DNA of 64,000 nt, from contig JAGYKL010000005.1 of NCBI GenBank assembly GCA_018401705.1, positions 62,001-126,000 of the forward strand, written 5' to 3'. The notes under the pieces are model-generated. The model saw only the letters and a list, made by a program, of their open reading frames with translations, was not told where the DNA came from and ran no database searches. The position numbers were made by a program, and so were the translations under genes. Positions 9,019 to 17,985 of this stretch are shown here, piece by piece. Position 1 is the first letter of the stretch; each line of letters starts with the position of its first letter. Source of the stretch: Bacteroidia bacterium. Lineage in GTDB: Bacteria; Bacteroidota; Bacteroidia; M30B66.

Positions 9019-10056
9019 ATGAAATCCCTCTACCTATTAACATCATTAGCAATTTCTGTATTGCTTATTTCATGTTCCCAAGAACCTGAAACAAAGGAAA
9101 ACTTAAGTGACCCAATTGCAGTTTCGACATATATAGTTGCATCATCACCTGTGCAAATTCCAATTTCTACTTCAGGAGTTATAACTTCTAATTCAGAAGC
9201 CAGACTTTCATTTCTTAATTCAGGAATTATAGCCAATATGTATGTTGAGGAAAATCAGAAAGTGTATAAAGGTCAAGTCCTTGCTTCGCTTAATATGACC
9301 GACATTTCTGCTCAAGCCAACCAGGCCGAAGAGGCTTTGATAAAAGCTAAAAGAGACTTAGATAGGGTTGCGGCTCTCAGGAAAGACAGTGCCATCACAC
9401 TTGAACAATTACAAAATGCTACGACAGCTTTTGAAGTTGCAGAAGAAAACAAAAAAAGAGCTCAATATTCAGTGAATTACTCCACAATTACTTCGCCTGT
9501 AAATGGAACCGTTACAAAAAAGCTTATGAATAAGGGTGAGGTCGCCTCTGCAGGTTTGCCTGTTTACATAGTAACAGGTTCAGAAGAGACTGATTGGGTA
9601 ATGAATATTGGTGTTAATGATAAAGACTGGACTCAAATTAAGACTGGAGATTCTGCAAGCATTTTTCTTGATGCCTATGAAACAAAATATTTCTCAGCAT
9701 TTGTTGAAGAAATAGGAATTTCGGCAGATCCATTTACAGGTCTTTTTCCAATACGAATTAAACTACAAAAAAGTCAAACTCCTTTAGCAGCCGGTTTCGT
9801 CGGAAGTGTGAAAATATTCCCTGTCGCTAAAGAAAATAAAATAGCAGTTCCAATGTCAGCTATTGTGGAGGCCCAGGATGAGTTAGGATATGTTTTTATC
9901 GTTGATAAGAATAGAACAAATGTTACAAGGAAGCAAATTAAAATCGAGAAAATGCTCAGCAATAAAACGATTATCTCCGGCTTGGAAGAAGGTGCAGAAG
10001 TGGTTATTAAAGGAGCTTCATATTTATATAACAATTGTCCGGTAATTATTAAATAA
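9019..10056 (+). CDS. RND efflux periplasmic adaptor (membrane fusion protein), lipoprotein
   Basis: 345 residues from ATG 9019. The frame opens at 8968, but only the later start gives a signal with lipobox LISC near residue 18. Order of parts: lipoyl half-motif (SGIIANMYVEENQKVYKGQVLASL), a helical hairpin (QANQAEEALIKAKRDLDRV), a second lipoyl half (ITSPVNGTVTKKL), then beta-barrel and membrane-proximal domains. It should bridge the inner-membrane RND pump and the TolC-like duct, with the lipid anchor holding it to the inner membrane. It lies 10 bp before the pump gene in the TetR-controlled operon. Confidence 0.9.
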   Translation: MKSLYLLTSLAISVLLISCSQEPETKENLSDPIAVSTYIVASSPVQIPISTSGVITSNSEARLSFLNSGIIANMYVEENQKVYKGQVLASLNMTDISAQANQAEEALIKAKRDLDRVAALRKDSAITLEQLQNATTAFEVAEENKKRAQYSVNYSTITSPVNGTVTKKLMNKGEVASAGLPVYIVTGSEETDWVMNIGVNDKDWTQIKTGDSASIFLDAYETKYFSAFVEEIGISADPFTGLFPIRIKLQKSQTPLAAGFVGSVKIFPVAKENKIAVPMSAIVEAQDELGYVFIVDKNRTNVTRKQIKIEKMLSNKTIISGLEEGAEVVIKGASYLYNNCPVIIK

Positions 10057-10065
10057 AAATTAATT

Positions 10066-13000
10066 ATGAAATTAATTTCGTTTTCAGTAAAGAATTACCA
10101 ATTCACGATTATCTTCTTTCTGATGCTTCTTGGCTTGGGCATTACAGCCTTATTTACTATGCCTCGCGGGGAAGACCCTCCATTTAATGCACCTAACTTC
10201 TTCATTATCTCTGTTTACCCGGGTACAAGCCCAAATGATATGGAAAAGCTTGTTGCTGACCCAATCGAAGAAAAATTAAATGAACTCAACGATATAAAGA
10301 GAATCAGATCAACAATAGACGATGGACTTTTAGTTACACAAGTTGAATTTACTTGGGGGACAGACATTGAATCTAAATATAATGAAGTAGTAAGAGAAAT
10401 AAATGGAATAAGAGCTGATTTGCCTTCTGATTTGTTGAGCTTAGACATCCAAAAGGTTTCTTCTTCAGACGTAAGTACATATCAGCTAGCCCTTGTTTCA
10501 AGTGATGCGCCTTATGAATTATTGGAATTGAAGGCAGAGGATTTGAAAAAACAATTAGAAAAAATAAAAACCGTTAAAAAAGTTAAGATTCATGGTTTGC
10601 CTGAGCAATATGTTAGCATTAGCATTGACTTAGCTAAAATGGCTCAATTAAAAATTCCTTTAAATAAAGTAATGGCTGCAATCCAAAGCGAAGCTACAAA
10701 TATACCCGGCGGCAGTGTTGATGCAGGAGGAAAAAAATTCAACATTAAAACAAGTGGAGATTATCTTTCCATAGACGAAATTAGAAATACTATTGTAAAT
10801 TCAAATGGCAATCAATCAGTTAAAATTAAAGATATTTCCACAGTATCGATTAAAGATTCTGAACATAATTACAAAACCCGTTTTAATGGAAATAGATCAA
10901 TATTCATTTCTTTAACTGAAAAGGAGAGAACTAATATTGTTGAGAATTATGCACTTGTAGCACCTGTGATAGCAAAATTTTCAAATGACCTTGAATCAAA
11001 CATTGAGTTGAAACCAGGATTCGTTCAAGCTCAGGATGTTTCAAAAAGATTAAATGGCTTTAGCCGAGATTTTACAATAGCAATATTACTAGTTCTTATC
11101 ACTTTACTTCCTTTGGGCGGAAGAGCTTCCTTGGTGGTTATGATAAGCATTCCCTTATCGATTGCTATTGGATTAATGCTTTTAAATATGTTGGGCTACA
11201 CAATCAATCAATTGAGTATTGTAGGCCTTGTAATTGCATTAGGATTATTGGTTGACGACAGCATAGTTGTTGTTGAGAACATTGAGCGATTTTTAAGAAA
11301 AGGACTCTCAGGTAAAGAAGCTGCTATTCAGGCTACCGGACAAATTGCATTAGCCGTTGTAGGTTGCACTGCTACATTAATTGTTGCCTTTCTGCCAATT
11401 ATCTTTTTGCCCGAAGGCTCGGGCGATTTCATCAGAAGCTTACCGATGGCAGTTATTACAACAGTGCTTGCATCGCTTCTAGTTTCATTAACTATTGTGC
11501 CATTTATTTCAAGTAAAATTCTAAAACCTCACAAAAATCCTGAAGGAAACATTTTTCTGAGAGGTCTACAGAGATTGATTAATGGCTCTTACAGAAAATT
11601 GCTTCTTTATACATTAGCTCATCCTGTTATAACAATTGTTGGAGCAATAGTTTTGTTTGTTGGAAGCATCATGTTGATGCCGGTTGTAGGTTTCAGCTTG
11701 TTTCCAAAATCAGAAAAACCCATGTTTTTGGTTAATGTAGAAACACCATTAGGCACATCTGTTAATTCAACGGATAGTATTGCTGTTCAAGTTGAAAAGG
11801 TGCTTAATAATGTTGATGGTGTTGAAGCAGTCTTTGCAAATATTGGAAAAGGGAATCCTCGTGTTTACTATAACATTGCCGTTAAGAATGAATCGGCAAA
11901 CTTTGCCCAATTCTTTGTAAGGCTTAAAGAAATGGAATTGCCTGAAATTGAGGAGAGGGTTGAAAATTTAAGAAATGAATTTAAGGAAGTTGCTGGTGCT
12001 AAAATAGAAGTTAAGCAATTCGAACAAGGCCCTCCTATTGAAGCTCCTATCGCAATAAGAGTTTTTGGAGAAAACTTAGATTCCTTAAGATCGATATCGA
12101 AAAACGTGGCCTCTTTGATGAAGGAAACTAATGGAACTATTTATGTGAACGATCCACTCGAAACATATAAAACGGATATAAGGGTAAAAATCAATCGTGA
12201 TAAGGCAGCATTCTATGGAATAAATACCGCAGAAATTGATAAAACAATTAGGCTTGGAGTTGCAGGCTTAAATATTGCTTCCTACCGTGATGAAAGCGGA
12301 GATGACATTCATATCAGAATTGATATGCGTTCAAAGGATCATCAAACATTAGAAGCATTTGAAAAAATATACGTTAGTTCGGCAATGGGCAAACTTATTC
12401 CAATAAATCAGATAGCCGACTTGTCATTTGAAACCTCTGTCCCAACAATAAGCCACTACGACAAAAATCGATATGTTACAATAACTTCTTATATCCAAAA
12501 TGGATATAACACGATGAATGTAACTAATGACTTATTGCAAAAACTAGAACAATTAAGTTTACCTGACGGGTTTTCTTATGAAGCTGCCGGAGAAGTTGAA
12601 AGTAGTAAAGAAAGTTTCGGAGGCTTAGGAACAATATTACTTATTACTGTCTTTGGATTTCTTGGTATTTTACTTTTGGAATTCGGCACCTTTAAAAGCA
12701 CATTTATCGTATTGTCTGTTATTCCTTTAGGTGTTATAGGCGCCATTGGGATTTTGTTTCTTACAGGAAACACTTTGTCGTTTGTTGCTGTAGTAGGAAT
12801 GATAGCTCTCGCAGGTATTGAGGTAAAGAATTCCATTCTTCTGGTTGACTATACAAATTTGCTTCGCGAAGGCGGAATGGATTTAGATAATGCAATACAA
12901 GAAGCTGGCGAAACAAGGTTTTTACCAATCATCCTCACAACAATGACAGCCATTGGAGGTATGATTCCTCTTGTTCTTGAAAACTCTCCCTTATATTCAC

Positions 13001-13104
13001 CTTTAGCATGGGTGCTAATTGGAGGATTAATCAGTTCAACATTACTTACAAGGCTTGTAACTCCTGTAGTTTATAAATTACTAGCTCCTAAAATAAATAA
13101 GTAA
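10066..13104 (+). CDS. RND-family efflux transporter permease (AcrB/MMPL type)
   Basis: 1012 residues, normal for a hydrophobe/amphiphile efflux RND pump. There are two repeats, each with one N-terminal transmembrane (TM) helix, a large periplasmic porter loop and a block of TM helices. The proton-relay acidic pair is present as D397-D398 (LVDDSIVVVENI). The matching lysine of the second half is K921 (GIEVKNSILLVD). The TM4-equivalent motif and the FLPEGSGDF loop are intact. Substrates cannot be read from sequence. It is the last gene of the operon, closed by a strong hairpin at 13124, and is expected to be released when the upstream TetR binds its ligand. Confidence 0.93.
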   Translation: MKLISFSVKNYQFTIIFFLMLLGLGITALFTMPRGEDPPFNAPNFFIISVYPGTSPNDMEKLVADPIEEKLNELNDIKRIRSTIDDGLLVTQVEFTWGTDIESKYNEVVREINGIRADLPSDLLSLDIQKVSSSDVSTYQLALVSSDAPYELLELKAEDLKKQLEKIKTVKKVKIHGLPEQYVSISIDLAKMAQLKIPLNKVMAAIQSEATNIPGGSVDAGGKKFNIKTSGDYLSIDEIRNTIVNSNGNQSVKIKDISTVSIKDSEHNYKTRFNGNRSIFISLTEKERTNIVENYALVAPVIAKFSNDLESNIELKPGFVQAQDVSKRLNGFSRDFTIAILLVLITLLPLGGRASLVVMISIPLSIAIGLMLLNMLGYTINQLSIVGLVIALGLLVDDSIVVVENIERFLRKGLSGKEAAIQATGQIALAVVGCTATLIVAFLPIIFLPEGSGDFIRSLPMAVITTVLASLLVSLTIVPFISSKILKPHKNPEGNIFLRGLQRLINGSYRKLLLYTLAHPVITIVGAIVLFVGSIMLMPVVGFSLFPKSEKPMFLVNVETPLGTSVNSTDSIAVQVEKVLNNVDGVEAVFANIGKGNPRVYYNIAVKNESANFAQFFVRLKEMELPEIEERVENLRNEFKEVAGAKIEVKQFEQGPPIEAPIAIRVFGENLDSLRSISKNVASLMKETNGTIYVNDPLETYKTDIRVKINRDKAAFYGINTAEIDKTIRLGVAGLNIASYRDESGDDIHIRIDMRSKDHQTLEAFEKIYVSSAMGKLIPINQIADLSFETSVPTISHYDKNRYVTITSYIQNGYNTMNVTNDLLQKLEQLSLPDGFSYEAAGEVESSKESFGGLGTILLITVFGFLGILLLEFGTFKSTFIVLSVIPLGVIGAIGILFLTGNTLSFVAVVGMIALAGIEVKNSILLVDYTNLLREGGMDLDNAIQEAGETRFLPIILTTMTAIGGMIPLVLENSPLYSPLAWVLIGGLISSTLLTRLVTPVVYKLLAPKINK

Positions 13105-13123
13105 ATTAATAAGGAGACAATCC

Positions 13124-13155
13124 AAAAGTCGCAGTAAAATTACTGCGACTTTTTT
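13124..13155. terminator. Bidirectional rho-independent terminator
   Basis: A 14-bp perfect stem (13124-13137 with 13140-13153) has AAAAGTCGCAGTAA as one arm and a tiny loop, with T-runs on both strands. It ends the efflux operon on the + strand and, in reverse, the anti-sigma gene whose stop lies at 13154-13156. Confidence 0.85.
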
Positions 13156-14008
13156 AATAAATAGTTACTAGATTTTTTAAATCTGAAGGATTCTCTGCAA
13201 GGCTATATGATTTCTTTTTAGTAACCACTACCTTTTCAGTTCTTTTGCGTGAATCTTGCACTGTTACGCTTGATAGTGTGGTATTGGGAGAAAATGCAGA
13301 GGTATTAGAAAGGGTGCTAATTGCACCGATATTTTGCGAATCAATTTGAATTACACTAAGATCCTTTGCCTGAGCCATTCTGCTACTACTGATTTCTTTG
13401 GCAGCAATAGGCTCTTTTAAAGCGAAATCGACTTCTTCCCTGATTTGCAAAGCTTTTTCAGGGACATCTTCAGCAGCGACTACTAAATCAGCTTTTTCCA
13501 AAATATCTTCAGCTGCAGGAGCCGGAATATCATTAAGAACATTATTTTCCTGTGCGTCTGAAAGAGTAATTTCTTGATTAGATGCATTCTCGAAGGATTC
13601 TTCAGTTTGGGCAATTTCCTTTTGTTGCTTTTCAGGAATTTGTTGTGCTACTGGTGTTGAATTTTGATTGTAATCAGCCCCAGGTTTTAGGAGAAAGAAT
13701 GCAATTGCTAGAAGAGCGGCTATTGAAATCCCCGAAGTTATCCAAAAGGGAAAAGATATAATCAATCCTTTTCTCTTTGGTTTTTCATCAAATGCATCCA
13801 TGAGTTTGCTCTTGATGTTAGAGGAAGGCGCTATTGGTTCTTCTTGAATGCTTTCGAGAGCTTCCAGCGTTTTTTTAATGCTATGAAATTCTTCTTCAGT
13901 TATTCCTTCTGCTTCAAGTAATGCAAGTTCTTCTTTGCTTAAATCCCCAAAATCGCTTTTAAGAAGGAGTTTTTCAAAATCTTCAGAAAATTTATCAAAT
14001 CTTGTCAT
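13154..14008 (-). CDS. Single-pass membrane anti-sigma factor-like protein
   Basis: 284 residues. The cytoplasmic N-terminus (about 1-90) is acidic and helical with an LSKEELALLEAEG segment. One TM helix follows (FWITSGISIAALLAIAFFLL, about 93-112), then a long, low-complexity periplasmic part rich in Glu, Ala, Gln and Ser. The start overlaps the ECF sigma gene by 4 bp (ATGA), the usual sigma/anti-sigma coupling. I do not see the HxxxCxxC zinc motif of ZAS anti-sigma factors, so the role is inferred from position and topology. The C-terminal tail (residues about 240-284) is basic and Ser-rich and might receive a signal in the periplasm. Confidence 0.65.
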   Translation of the reverse strand: MTRFDKFSEDFEKLLLKSDFGDLSKEELALLEAEGITEEEFHSIKKTLEALESIQEEPIAPSSNIKSKLMDAFDEKPKRKGLIISFPFWITSGISIAALLAIAFFLLKPGADYNQNSTPVAQQIPEKQQKEIAQTEESFENASNQEITLSDAQENNVLNDIPAPAAEDILEKADLVVAAEDVPEKALQIREEVDFALKEPIAAKEISSSRMAQAKDLSVIQIDSQNIGAISTLSNTSAFSPNTTLSSVTVQDSRKRTEKVVVTKKKSYSLAENPSDLKNLVTIY

Positions 14009-14580
14009 GAGTTCAAATGTTGAAATTGAGGCATTTTAGATGCAATATTTCTCAAAGTGTAAAATATTCTTGATTTTACAGTCCCTTCACTGCATTCGTG
14101 AATTTGGGCTATTTCTTTCAATGATAGTTCATCAAAATATCTAAGCATAAATGTGCTTTTGTGAGGTTCCTTGATTGTCTCAAGCACCTCTTTAAGTTTT
14201 CTGGAGAATGCTCTCCTATCCACCTGTTCAGGAATTTTTTGTGAATTATCGGCAATTTCTGGCGCTTTATCTAAAGAAACCGAAGAAGCTCTTTTGCTTG
14301 TTTTCCTGTATTCCATTTTACATAAATTATTTGCCACAGCATATATCCATGGTTTAAACACTCTGGAGGTATCGAATAATTCTGGCTGTCTTGCAATTTT
14401 CATAAAGAGATCCTGAAGGAAGTCTTCTGATTTTTCTCTATCATTCCAAAGCATTCTCATAAAATAAGCCATCATCCGACCGCTGTATCGGTCGTATAAC
14501 TCAGAGAAAGCCATTTTATCTCTTTGGATAATTCGCTCCATCAAAACTTCGTCTGACAGAACTTTTAAATTACCTGTCAT
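14005..14580 (-). CDS. ECF (group 4) RNA polymerase sigma factor
   Basis: 191 residues. Region 2 spans about residues 22-90 (FSELYDRYSGRMMAYFMRML, DFLQDLFMKIARQPE, FKPWIYAVANN). A variable linker follows. Region 4 has a helix-turn-helix near the C-terminus (FDELSLKEIAQIHECSEGTVKSRI). Regions 1 and 3 are missing, as expected of ECF sigma factors. It overlaps the upstream periplasmic-protein gene by 11 bp and the downstream anti-sigma gene by 4 bp, so the three are probably one message. Its regulon cannot be told from the window. Confidence 0.92.
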   Translation of the reverse strand: MTGNLKVLSDEVLMERIIQRDKMAFSELYDRYSGRMMAYFMRMLWNDREKSEDFLQDLFMKIARQPELFDTSRVFKPWIYAVANNLCKMEYRKTSKRASSVSLDKAPEIADNSQKIPEQVDRRAFSRKLKEVLETIKEPHKSTFMLRYFDELSLKEIAQIHECSEGTVKSRIFYTLRNIASKMPQFQHLNS

Positions 14581-15730
14581 TATTTAAAGATTTTGAAGTT
14601 TTATTCCCAATAGCTGTTTCAAGATCTTTAAGGCGCCTTAATTCGCTGTCTGAAACGGTGTATGAATTTATTAGCGTTTTTAATCCCGGAAAAAGATTAG
14701 TAGCAAAGCGAGCGTATTTGTCACTACTCCAAGAATCGCCAAGCAAGTAATTGTAGATTTCATTATTTAAATAAAACTTCTTAAGCATATCAATATTTTC
14801 AATGCTTGTATTTGAAAGCTGAAGCATAGGCCCTACTGAGTAAAGCTTGGTTTTGAAGGCTTCTAATATGTCAGGTCGTATACCCCAACTCAAATAAACA
14901 GCCTTAGAACTATTTAGCAGGGCTCTAATGAACTCTTTCTCGCCAGGAATTTTCCTGAAGCTAACTGAGCTATTGGCATTCTTGAGTTTCTTGTTTATAT
15001 ATGCAACATCTTCAAGCATTGCAAGAGATATTACAGTGATATTCTTATTATTAGATAGGTACCAAAACGGATAAGTATCATTTTCACCGTTTGTAATAAT
15101 GATTGCATTAGGCTGAGCTTCTTGTAATATGAAAGATGAGATTTTCGTCAAGAAAGCGGAAATTTGATTTGAATTGTAAGCAGCGTTGATATTCGATTTT
15201 ACAAGAGTAGAATTACCATAACGTTCTGCTTGCCAAGCATTCTCAACATATAAATATGTATTGTTAGGTGATAATTCATTAGCCCTTCTGAGAAAACGAT
15301 AAGCTTGATCTGAATTTCTAGACTCTCTTAGTTTTATGTAGTTTGCTTCAAATGTATTCTCTGCATTTGCGATACCTTGATTAGCAAGATTAGTTAATTC
15401 ACTTCGCTCATTGTTATTTATAAATCCATCATCTAAAATGAAGCTATTTCTCTTTGAATTATAGATATTTAGCCAATATAAACCTGAGGAAGTAACAAAA
15501 GAATTATTCATCAAATTTTCATCTCTTGCAAGTTCAGAACCTTGTTCAACTTTTGACTTAGTAGTCTCCTCAAGAGTAGCATCTTTTTCCAATTGAGATG
15601 CCGACACACGATGATCTATAAATTCAACAGGCTGAATTCGCGTTACTTGAGGACTGGATTGTTGCGCTTGAGCAAAAAATGGCAAAGTAAATACTAGAGT
15701 ACTTATTATTTTGAGATACCGGTTAGGCAT
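14570..15730 (-). CDS. Exported protein with TPR-like and DUF2723-tail-like regions, unknown function
   Basis: 386 residues from ATG 15730. The frame is open to 15829, but MPNRYLKIISTLVF is the start that gives a clean signal peptide (cleaved near FFAQAQ). The middle contains a TPR-like helix pair (QAYRFLRRANELSPNNTYLYVEN). The C-terminal half has NGENDTYPFWYLSN followed by ITVISLAMLEDVAYINKKL. This closely recalls the NGDNDTYPxWYLQE / VVNLSLLNTDWYI segment I associate with soluble tails of DUF2723 membrane proteins. Here no membrane domain is attached. The gene overlaps the sigma gene, which suggests a partner or sensor role for the sigma system; that is inference. Confidence 0.6.
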   Translation of the reverse strand: MPNRYLKIISTLVFTLPFFAQAQQSSPQVTRIQPVEFIDHRVSASQLEKDATLEETTKSKVEQGSELARDENLMNNSFVTSSGLYWLNIYNSKRNSFILDDGFINNNERSELTNLANQGIANAENTFEANYIKLRESRNSDQAYRFLRRANELSPNNTYLYVENAWQAERYGNSTLVKSNINAAYNSNQISAFLTKISSFILQEAQPNAIIITNGENDTYPFWYLSNNKNITVISLAMLEDVAYINKKLKNANSSVSFRKIPGEKEFIRALLNSSKAVYLSWGIRPDILEAFKTKLYSVGPMLQLSNTSIENIDMLKKFYLNNEIYNYLLGDSWSSDKYARFATNLFPGLKTLINSYTVSDSELRRLKDLETAIGNKTSKSLNNDR

Positions 15731-15920
15731 ATTAAAGACGATTTGGCAGGGATATGCAATCACGACTGACAAGTTCATTAAAAGGTGAAATAAAATTTTA
15801 GCTAAGGTATTATTTTCCGAATGCCTCAAAAACAGGAATCTTGAAGCTTCTTGTTAATTAATTTACGAATATGTTGGTAAAGCAGTGTAGCCATAGTGTC
15901 ATATTTATAAAAAGCGGTCT

Positions 15921-15928
15921 TATCTTTG
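15921..15928 (+). promoter_or_regulatory. Putative trxA -7 element TATCTTTG
   Basis: A full match to TAnnTTTG, 32 bp before the trxA ATG. No convincing -33 TTG lies at the right distance. The rest of the gap 15731-15960 shows nothing recognisable. Confidence 0.4.
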
Positions 15929-15960
15929 AAAAACTTTTTGCTCACCAGAAATAATTTAAT

Positions 15961-16281
15961 ATGGCTTTAGAAATAACAGATGCGAATTTCGAGGAACTTG
16001 TTCTTAAATCAGACAAACCGGTTCTTATTGACTTTTGGGCGGAATGGTGTGGACCATGTCGCGTAGTAGGACCTATTGTTGAAGAACTTTCAAAAGACTA
16101 TGAAGGAAAAGCTGTTGTTGGAAAGGTTGATGTTGACAGCAATCCCAATATTTCAATGAAATATGGAATCAGAAACATACCTACACTCTTAGTTTTTAAG
16201 AATGGAGAAATCGTTGACAAACAAGTTGGAGCTGTTCCTAAAAACATTCTAGCTCAGAAGCTTGAAGCCCAAATGGCTTAA
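15961..16281 (+). CDS. trxA: Thioredoxin
   Basis: 106 residues, the canonical thioredoxin length. The redox site is W29-C30-G31-P32-C33 within FWAEWCGPCR. The cis-Pro loop RNIPTLLVFKNG is present, as is the C-terminal GAVPKNILAQKL helix. There is no signal peptide, so this is a cytosolic dithiol reductant for ribonucleotide reductase and other proteins. It is monocistronic: its own -7 element lies upstream and a strong terminator follows 17 bases after the stop. Confidence 0.97.
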   Translation: MALEITDANFEELVLKSDKPVLIDFWAEWCGPCRVVGPIVEELSKDYEGKAVVGKVDVDSNPNISMKYGIRNIPTLLVFKNGEIVDKQVGAVPKNILAQKLEAQMA

Positions 16282-16297
16282 GCTAAATAGTTTTACT

Positions 16298-16330
16298 AAA
16301 AAAACACAGTTCGATGAACTGTGTTTTTTT
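16298..16330 (+). terminator. Rho-independent terminator after trxA
   Basis: A perfect 15-bp stem (16298-16312 with 16316-16330), loop GAT, has an A-run on the 5' arm and a run of seven T on the 3' arm. The hairpin sits between trxA and the DUF58 gene, whose frame is open through it. Confidence 0.9.
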
Positions 16331-16346
16331 GTTTATTAGCAGAATC

Positions 16347-17276
16347 ATGCCTATAAATCGTCAGGAAATACAAAGGTTTTCTCATCTTGAACTTATGGCA
16401 AGGCAAGTTGTAGAAGGCTTTATTACAGGTTTACATAAAAGTCCATTTCATGGCTTCTCGGTTGAATTTGCTGAGTACAGATCCTATAACCCAGGTGAAT
16501 CTACAAGGTATATTGACTGGCGACTTTATGGCAAGACAGATAAACTGTACGTAAAAAGATTTGAGGAAGAAACAAATCTAAGATGTCAGATTGTAATTGA
16601 CCGTAGCTCTTCAATGTATTTTCCTGTTGATGCTCAAGAAAAAGGGCTAGACAGTAAATTAAGCTTCTCTGTGAAGGCTGCAGCAGCATTAATCAATATG
16701 CTCAATAAGCAAAGAGATGCTACCGGTCTGAGTGTTTTCGATACCGAATTACAAGTGCATACTCCAGCTAGATCGTCTGGTGTGCACATGGCTATGATTT
16801 ATGCCGAATTAGAGAAGCTCTTAGATACACCTTGGGACAAAACTCAAAGAAAAACAAAAACTTCAGAAGTCCTACATACTATTGCTGAGGCTGTTCATAA
16901 AAGAAGCCTTGTTATGTTGTTTAGTGACATGTTCGACGAATCGTCGGATGATGAACAATTGTTTTCTGCATTGCAACATTTAAAGCATAATAAGCATGAA
17001 GTAATTCTTTTCCATGTGAGTGATCACGCCAAGGAACTTGATTTTAATTTCGATAATCGTCCATATCGATTTGTTGACCTTGAAAGTGGAGAAGAAATAA
17101 GACTTCAACCAAATGAAATTAAAAACACTTATTTAGATAAAGTAAATGAAATATATCATGAACTTAAAATTAAGTGTGCTCAATATCATATTGATTTTGT
17201 TGAAGCGGACATCAATCTTCCTTATGATCAGGTTTTGCTTCCTTACTTGATGAAAAGGAGAAATATGAAAATTTAA
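16347..17276 (+). CDS. DUF58-domain protein
   Basis: 309 residues from ATG 16347. The frame opens at 16314 inside the trxA terminator, so that start is rejected. The DUF58 signature is clear: SPFHGFSVEFAEYRSYNPGE, then RYIDWRLYGKTDKLYVKRFEEE, then a VWA-like segment IVIDRSSSM with a DxSxS metal-site pattern near residue 90. There is no TM helix or signal. In other bacteria DUF58 proteins are usually encoded beside MoxR ATPases and VWA proteins. Here neither neighbour is a MoxR gene, so this is a stand-alone copy. The biochemical role is unknown. Confidence 0.88.
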   Translation: MPINRQEIQRFSHLELMARQVVEGFITGLHKSPFHGFSVEFAEYRSYNPGESTRYIDWRLYGKTDKLYVKRFEEETNLRCQIVIDRSSSMYFPVDAQEKGLDSKLSFSVKAAAALINMLNKQRDATGLSVFDTELQVHTPARSSGVHMAMIYAELEKLLDTPWDKTQRKTKTSEVLHTIAEAVHKRSLVMLFSDMFDESSDDEQLFSALQHLKHNKHEVILFHVSDHAKELDFNFDNRPYRFVDLESGEEIRLQPNEIKNTYLDKVNEIYHELKIKCAQYHIDFVEADINLPYDQVLLPYLMKRRNMKI

Positions 17277-17341
17277 ATTTAGCTTGTAAGGAATAGAAAA
17301 TGCCATCAACCATCTTCGGGTAAGTATAAAAAATATTTTCT

Positions 17342-17866
17342 ATGACCATCTTTAAATCCTTCAAGTTAATAACTAGCGCAGCTTTGTTTCTAATTGTTGC
17401 AATTCAACTTCCTTCCTGTAAAAACGATCCGCCTGATGGGATTGATTCACAGATGTATGAAATGGGAAGAAGTGAATCAGGATTTATTTGGTATAAAAAC
17501 TCTTCAGCTCAGTTAAATAGTAGCGGGCTCACAGGACATTCTGAGCCCAAGCAAAGAACTAGATATAATATGACTGCTGCATCGGTTCTAACTTCTGAAT
17601 ACAAAATTATGGAAGGAGCTGTTTTTCCAAATGGGTCGTTAATAGTTAAGGAACTTTATAAGAGCAACGGCAATCTGTCTACATTAGCTATGCTTTATAA
17701 AAAGCCTGATGCTCCAGAAGCCGATGCAGATGGCTGGGTTTGGGGCTACTTTAATGAAAAAGGAGGTGTTCGTGCTTCAGCATCAGAAAAAGGTTCACAA
17801 TGCAGAAGCTGCCACAGTCAAACAGGAGCAATTGATTTTAACCTAATGAACTTAGCACACCCATAA
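17342..17866 (+). CDS. Cytochrome P460-like lipoprotein with one c-type heme site
   Basis: 174 residues. A lipoprotein signal with lipobox LPSC (Cys near residue 26) predicts a lipid-anchored envelope protein. The body matches the cytochrome P460/DUF family pattern: a SGFIWYKNS opening, beta strands with a GAVFPNGSLIVKELY segment, a GWVWGYFNEKGG motif, and the C-terminal heme site C154-R-S-C157-H158. Known P460s oxidise hydroxylamine or detoxify nitrogen oxides. The Lys crosslink that defines true P460 heme cannot be confirmed here, so the substrate is open. It is an isolated gene with no electron-transfer partner nearby. Confidence 0.7.
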   Translation: MTIFKSFKLITSAALFLIVAIQLPSCKNDPPDGIDSQMYEMGRSESGFIWYKNSSAQLNSSGLTGHSEPKQRTRYNMTAASVLTSEYKIMEGAVFPNGSLIVKELYKSNGNLSTLAMLYKKPDAPEADADGWVWGYFNEKGGVRASASEKGSQCRSCHSQTGAIDFNLMNLAHP

Positions 17867-17985
17867 AACTTTAGGGTATGAGAAAAGCTTAGAACAGATA
17901 ATCAAGTATAATCTGGTAACTATATCTTATCCTTTTATTAAAAAGATCCAGAGATAAGCATGCGAATAAATCAATCTATTACAGA

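Noticed and set aside
16314-16346. Upstream start for the DUF58 protein
   Set aside because: The extension is translated from the trxA terminator hairpin and has no similarity to DUF58.
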